DNA of 64,000 bases from Numida meleagris (lineage: Eukaryota > Chordata > Aves > Galliformes > Numididae): assembly GCF_002078875.1 (NCBI RefSeq), contig NC_034414.1, forward strand, positions 19,679,375 to 19,743,374. The letters run 5' to 3'. Each line of letters begins with the position of its first letter. Positions within the stretch are counted from its first letter, which is position 1. Both the position numbers and the translations under genes were made by a program. The notes beneath the pieces are model-generated. The model did no database searches. It was not told where the DNA came from and saw only the letters and a list, made by a program, of their open reading frames with translations. Positions 61,101 to 64,000 of this stretch are shown piece after piece.

Positions 61101-61865
61101 TGTTAATATTTTCTTTTTCCTTTTCTTTAGGCTTGAATCTACTTTAATCTTTTTTCCCCATTGTTGACATTTTGTGTAAATCAAGAGACTCTTTGAGAGT
61201 TTTGAACTCATTAAAACAAACAGAACTGAAAGGGTAGGTACCTGCAAGTGGAGCTTTGTAAACAGGAATAAAATAACAATGCTGCATGCACACAGGCATG
61301 CATCCTAAAGAAAACACATTTTGACGGCAGACAGGTGCCTCATTTGTTTACTCGGTCTATTGTTAAGCTTTTTGGTTTTGAAGAGGCTTTAGAAAAGTGG
61401 AGACACTTATTCATGGTACTCTCTCAAACCTTCACATTTTCTTTTTCTATGCTAATACTTTGTAAAAATCTGTCAGTAATTACTTCTTGGTGAATGCTTT
61501 TTTTGAAATTGTATTGACTGTATTCTTTATACAATGACATTATTTATCTTGTTTTGCTTGGTTTTATTCAAGGACTTCAGATTATGAATTGCCTTGTTAT
61601 GAAATGATGTGAATATAAGAGAAGTCTTGACTGTGGTCTCACATGTTTTTTCCTTGCAGGAATAATTCTATTGACTTGAAGCAAACCACCTTTGACTTTT
61701 ACTCAGGTAGTTCAGACACAAAGTTTAGATATTTACAGTATCCCAATTTCTGACTGCACTGAGTTCTGCGTGCTGTCTCACAGCACAGCTTCATCATTTT
61801 ACTTATTGTATTACAGTTTCTTTATCCGTAACACTTGTTTAAAATAAAGATCTTATAAGTATTTA
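58109..61865 (+). other. Putative RAG1 3' UTR
   Basis: An AT-rich 3.7-kb stretch follows the stop codon with no coding block. AATAAA occurs at 60369, 60431, 61267 and 61843. The last is taken as the outer limit because mammalian RAG1 messages also carry a 3' UTR of several kb. Which site is used cannot be told from sequence. Confidence 0.45.
61843..61848 (+). promoter_or_regulatory. Candidate RAG1 distal poly(A) signal
   Basis: AATAAA in an AT-rich context, 3.7 kb after the RAG1 stop. It competes with upstream AATAAA copies. Confidence 0.35.
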
Positions 61866-62680
61866 AATTTCTGAATTTATATTTCTTTTTACTTTTTCAA
61901 CTGTGCACGTAAGTTTGTGATAACAGTCTCACTTTTCGTCTAGATTGCACATGCTTTTTTATTTGGGCTGTTCTAATACGCAGAGACTACAGCTGGGATT
62001 CCAGCCGCGTTCTGAGGTCACCGGGTTAACACAAATGAAGATTGCTCCACACATCTCAACAGCCCTTTCTGCACCTTTCCCCACAGGCAGCTGTTTGGCA
62101 GAAAAATAAAACCAGTTTCATTTAGTCTGTAAATTACTTTTGCTTCATTTACAAACACCACCTCAGTATTTGTTACAAATCAGCCTTGACTGTTGTCTAT
62201 GTTACTGTGCTAAACCTCTTTACTGACTTCTGTGCATCCTTTGCATCAAATTTTGTCTCATCATAGATTTTGCAGCTGCAAAGGCCAGTTCCAATCTATC
62301 TTTAAGTTCACGATTTTTAGTTTTCCTTTACTCCAGATAGGGAAATCTTTCTTCCCTTCCATTGATATCTCAAGGTCAAATAACTTACATAAACCAACTA
62401 GTCTGGATGGAATTAATGATGAGCAAATTGAGCATTTACATTATTAGCTGCCTGATCTCCTGCTGCAATCAGGTAATTAGATACCTAATTTCTAGACTTT
62501 ATATAACCAACTTAATTCTTTCAGCTGACCATGAATAACATTTTTTTTTTTGATGGAAAAAAGGGAACTCATTAAAAAAAAAAAAAACCAACAAAAAACA
62601 CGACAAAACACAAAGCCAATCACCCAAGAGTGCTTCCTGGCAAATCAGGATGATTTAATTCCTTTATTACTAAATGAATA
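61866..62680. other. Intergenic, no gene seen
   Basis: AT-rich, with A/T homopolymer runs at about 62541-62552 and 62572-62587. No coding evidence or RNA gene is seen. Confidence 0.5.
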
Positions 62681-63270
62681 ATCATAGAATCAAAGAATAA
62701 TAGAATGGCTTAGTTTGGAGGAGATCATAAAAATCATTTAATTCCAAGCCCCCGCCACAGGCAGGGTTGCCAACCACTAGATTAGGCTGCCTAGGCCACC
62801 ATCCAACCTGGTCTTGAATGCCTCCAGGGATGAGGCACCCACAGCCTCTCTGGGCAACCTGCTCCAGTGCCTCACCACCCTCTGAAGAAAAAAAAGTCTT
62901 CCTAACATCTAAGCTAAATCTACCCTGTTTTAGTTTAAACTGTTTCCCCCTTGTCCTATCACTATCAGACCATGTAAATATTCAGTTCCCCTCCTGCTTG
63001 TAAGCCCCCTTCAAGAACAGGAAGGCTGCAGTGAGGTCTCCCCGGAGCCTTCTCTTCTCCAAGCAAAACAACCCCATCTCCCTCAATCTTCCTTCACAGG
63101 AGACATGCTGCAGCACTTTGATCTTCTTTGTGGTGCTCCTCTGGACCTACTCCAACAGCTCTGCATCCCTCACATACTAGGGGCCCTAGGCTTGGACACA
63201 GTGCTCCAGATTGGCACTTAGAAGGACAGAGTAGTGGGGGACAATCACCTCCCTCTCCCTGCTGGCCATA
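62681..63270 (-). mobile_element. CR1 fragment (antisense)
   Basis: About 590 bp of antisense CR1 start with ATCATAGAATCA and AATAATAGAATGG tails, then CTTGAATGCCTCCAGGGATG, CTGGGCAACCTGCTCCAGTG and CCTTCTCTTCTCCAAG blocks. They fade near CTCCCTGCTGGCCATAA. It is diverged and 5' truncated. Confidence 0.88.
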
Positions 63271-63405
63271 ATAACTGACTGAAATGTACTTTCCATGTAT
63301 TCTAACTAGAATCAGAATCAGATGAAGAATAACGAGGTCTACCACCACTTCTCTTCAGACTGCTGTTTCAGATGACTGAATACAGCAAAATTTTCAAAGA
63401 AATGA

Positions 63406-63726
63406 TCAGCACCAACTCTTTAGTACAGGAGTTTTTCTACCTTCTTCATCAAGCTTAATATTGCCCATAGCCCCAAAAGACACGTTAGAAAGGATTGAAT
63501 TAGCAGTTTTTCTAGCAACATCAGCAGAAATGTCAAAAGGTGAAACTGCTATATTTTCAGTGCCCAGCTCTTCCACTGAAGATGGGCATTTTAAACAAGG
63601 GAATTCACAATAACTACCAAGAGAGGAGGTTCTGCACACATGCAGTAGTGGCCAGTGCATGTTTTGAGGAATCAGAAGGTTTTTACAATGTTTATCTTGC
63701 TTTTTCGTTAAAGAAAAGAGGGACAA
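63406..63726 (-). other. Unidentified protein-like open frame
   Basis: An open frame of 106 codons on the - strand ends at TGA 63408-63406. Its last 70 or so codons have a balanced, protein-like composition (for example SSVEELGTENIAVSPFDISA and a helix-like DVARKTANSILSNV). On the - strand a CTCTTGGTAG at about 63618 could be a splice acceptor, which would make this a terminal exon. I do not recognise the family, and it resembles neither the RAG2 C-terminus nor IFTAP as I know them. It could be a terminal exon, a retrocopy remnant or chance. Confidence 0.3.
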
Positions 63727-64000
63727 TTTTCAAAGCCCAAATACAGACACAAAACTGGAGTTTGCTCAAGCTCTTCTCAGAGGTTAGTTTTGCTTGAAAT
63801 GGGAGAGGGTAGGTGTTGGGAAACAGCTTGCTTGCTTGGCAGCGCTCGGCAGCACGTAGCTACTGATTTACTAATGATTTACGATGTAATCTTAGATGAA
63901 AGGGGTAAGTTATACCTGCATGGAATGTGGTGTTCCTAGTAGAGTTCTGTACTTAACATGTACTGTACACAAAATTAGCTTGGGTAACGGTATTGTTCTC

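Noticed and set aside
58109..64000. RAG2 expected on the - strand
   Set aside because: No kelch-type or PHD-type coding sequence is found before the window ends; it should lie further right.
1..64000. CRISPR arrays, tRNA or rRNA genes, bacterial-type operons
   Set aside because: None seen; gene structure and repeats are those of a vertebrate genome.

Overview
The window looks like vertebrate, and specifically bird, nuclear DNA. It has intron-split genes with GT..AG junctions, CR1 retrotransposon fragments ending in the ATTCTATG-type octamer, and an env-less ERVL-type provirus. The gene order PRR5L - TRAF6 - RAG1 is the order flanking the RAG locus in human (11p12). A galliform such as chicken is the best guess; this rests on repeat style and protein similarity, since no search could be run.

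Layout. (1) 1-16905, + strand: the last four coding exons and 3' UTR of PRR5L, an mTORC2-associated protein; its earlier exons lie left of the window. (2) 16906-21299: gene-free tail-to-tail interval with a C14/G10 hairpin. (3) 21300-47342, - strand: TRAF6, with a long putative 3' UTR, six coding exons (545 codons, every junction phase checked by hand) and a candidate noncoding first exon in a CpG island at 46870-47530. (4) 25975-32969, + strand: a near-complete ERVL-like provirus inside the last TRAF6 intron, antisense to the gene. It makes up about 96% of that intron and starts 97 bp from the final splice acceptor. (5) 47560-54953: RAG1 upstream region, holding a nested pair of CR1s, a solo LTR with a perfect 6-bp target-site duplication, and a third CR1. 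(6) 54980-58108: the intact single-exon RAG1 coding region (1042 codons) with RING, nonamer-binding domain and DDE residues all present. (7) 58109-64000: long AT-rich putative RAG1 3' UTR, another CR1, and an unidentified protein-like open frame on the - strand. RAG2 is not in the window.

The three host genes are not an operon. TRAF6 and RAG1 point away from each other around the CpG island and RAG1 upstream region, while PRR5L and TRAF6 converge. TRAF6 is a ubiquitin ligase of TLR/IL-1R/TNFR signalling, RAG1 is the V(D)J recombinase core, and PRR5L acts in mTORC2 signalling.

The most unusual content is the 5' part of the provirus. One reading frame, interrupted by a single TAG, joins a strongly hydrophobic multi-segment leader to a long coiled coil built from 21-bp coding repeats. 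Its pol region is a single frame broken only by six nonsense codons, with no frameshift.
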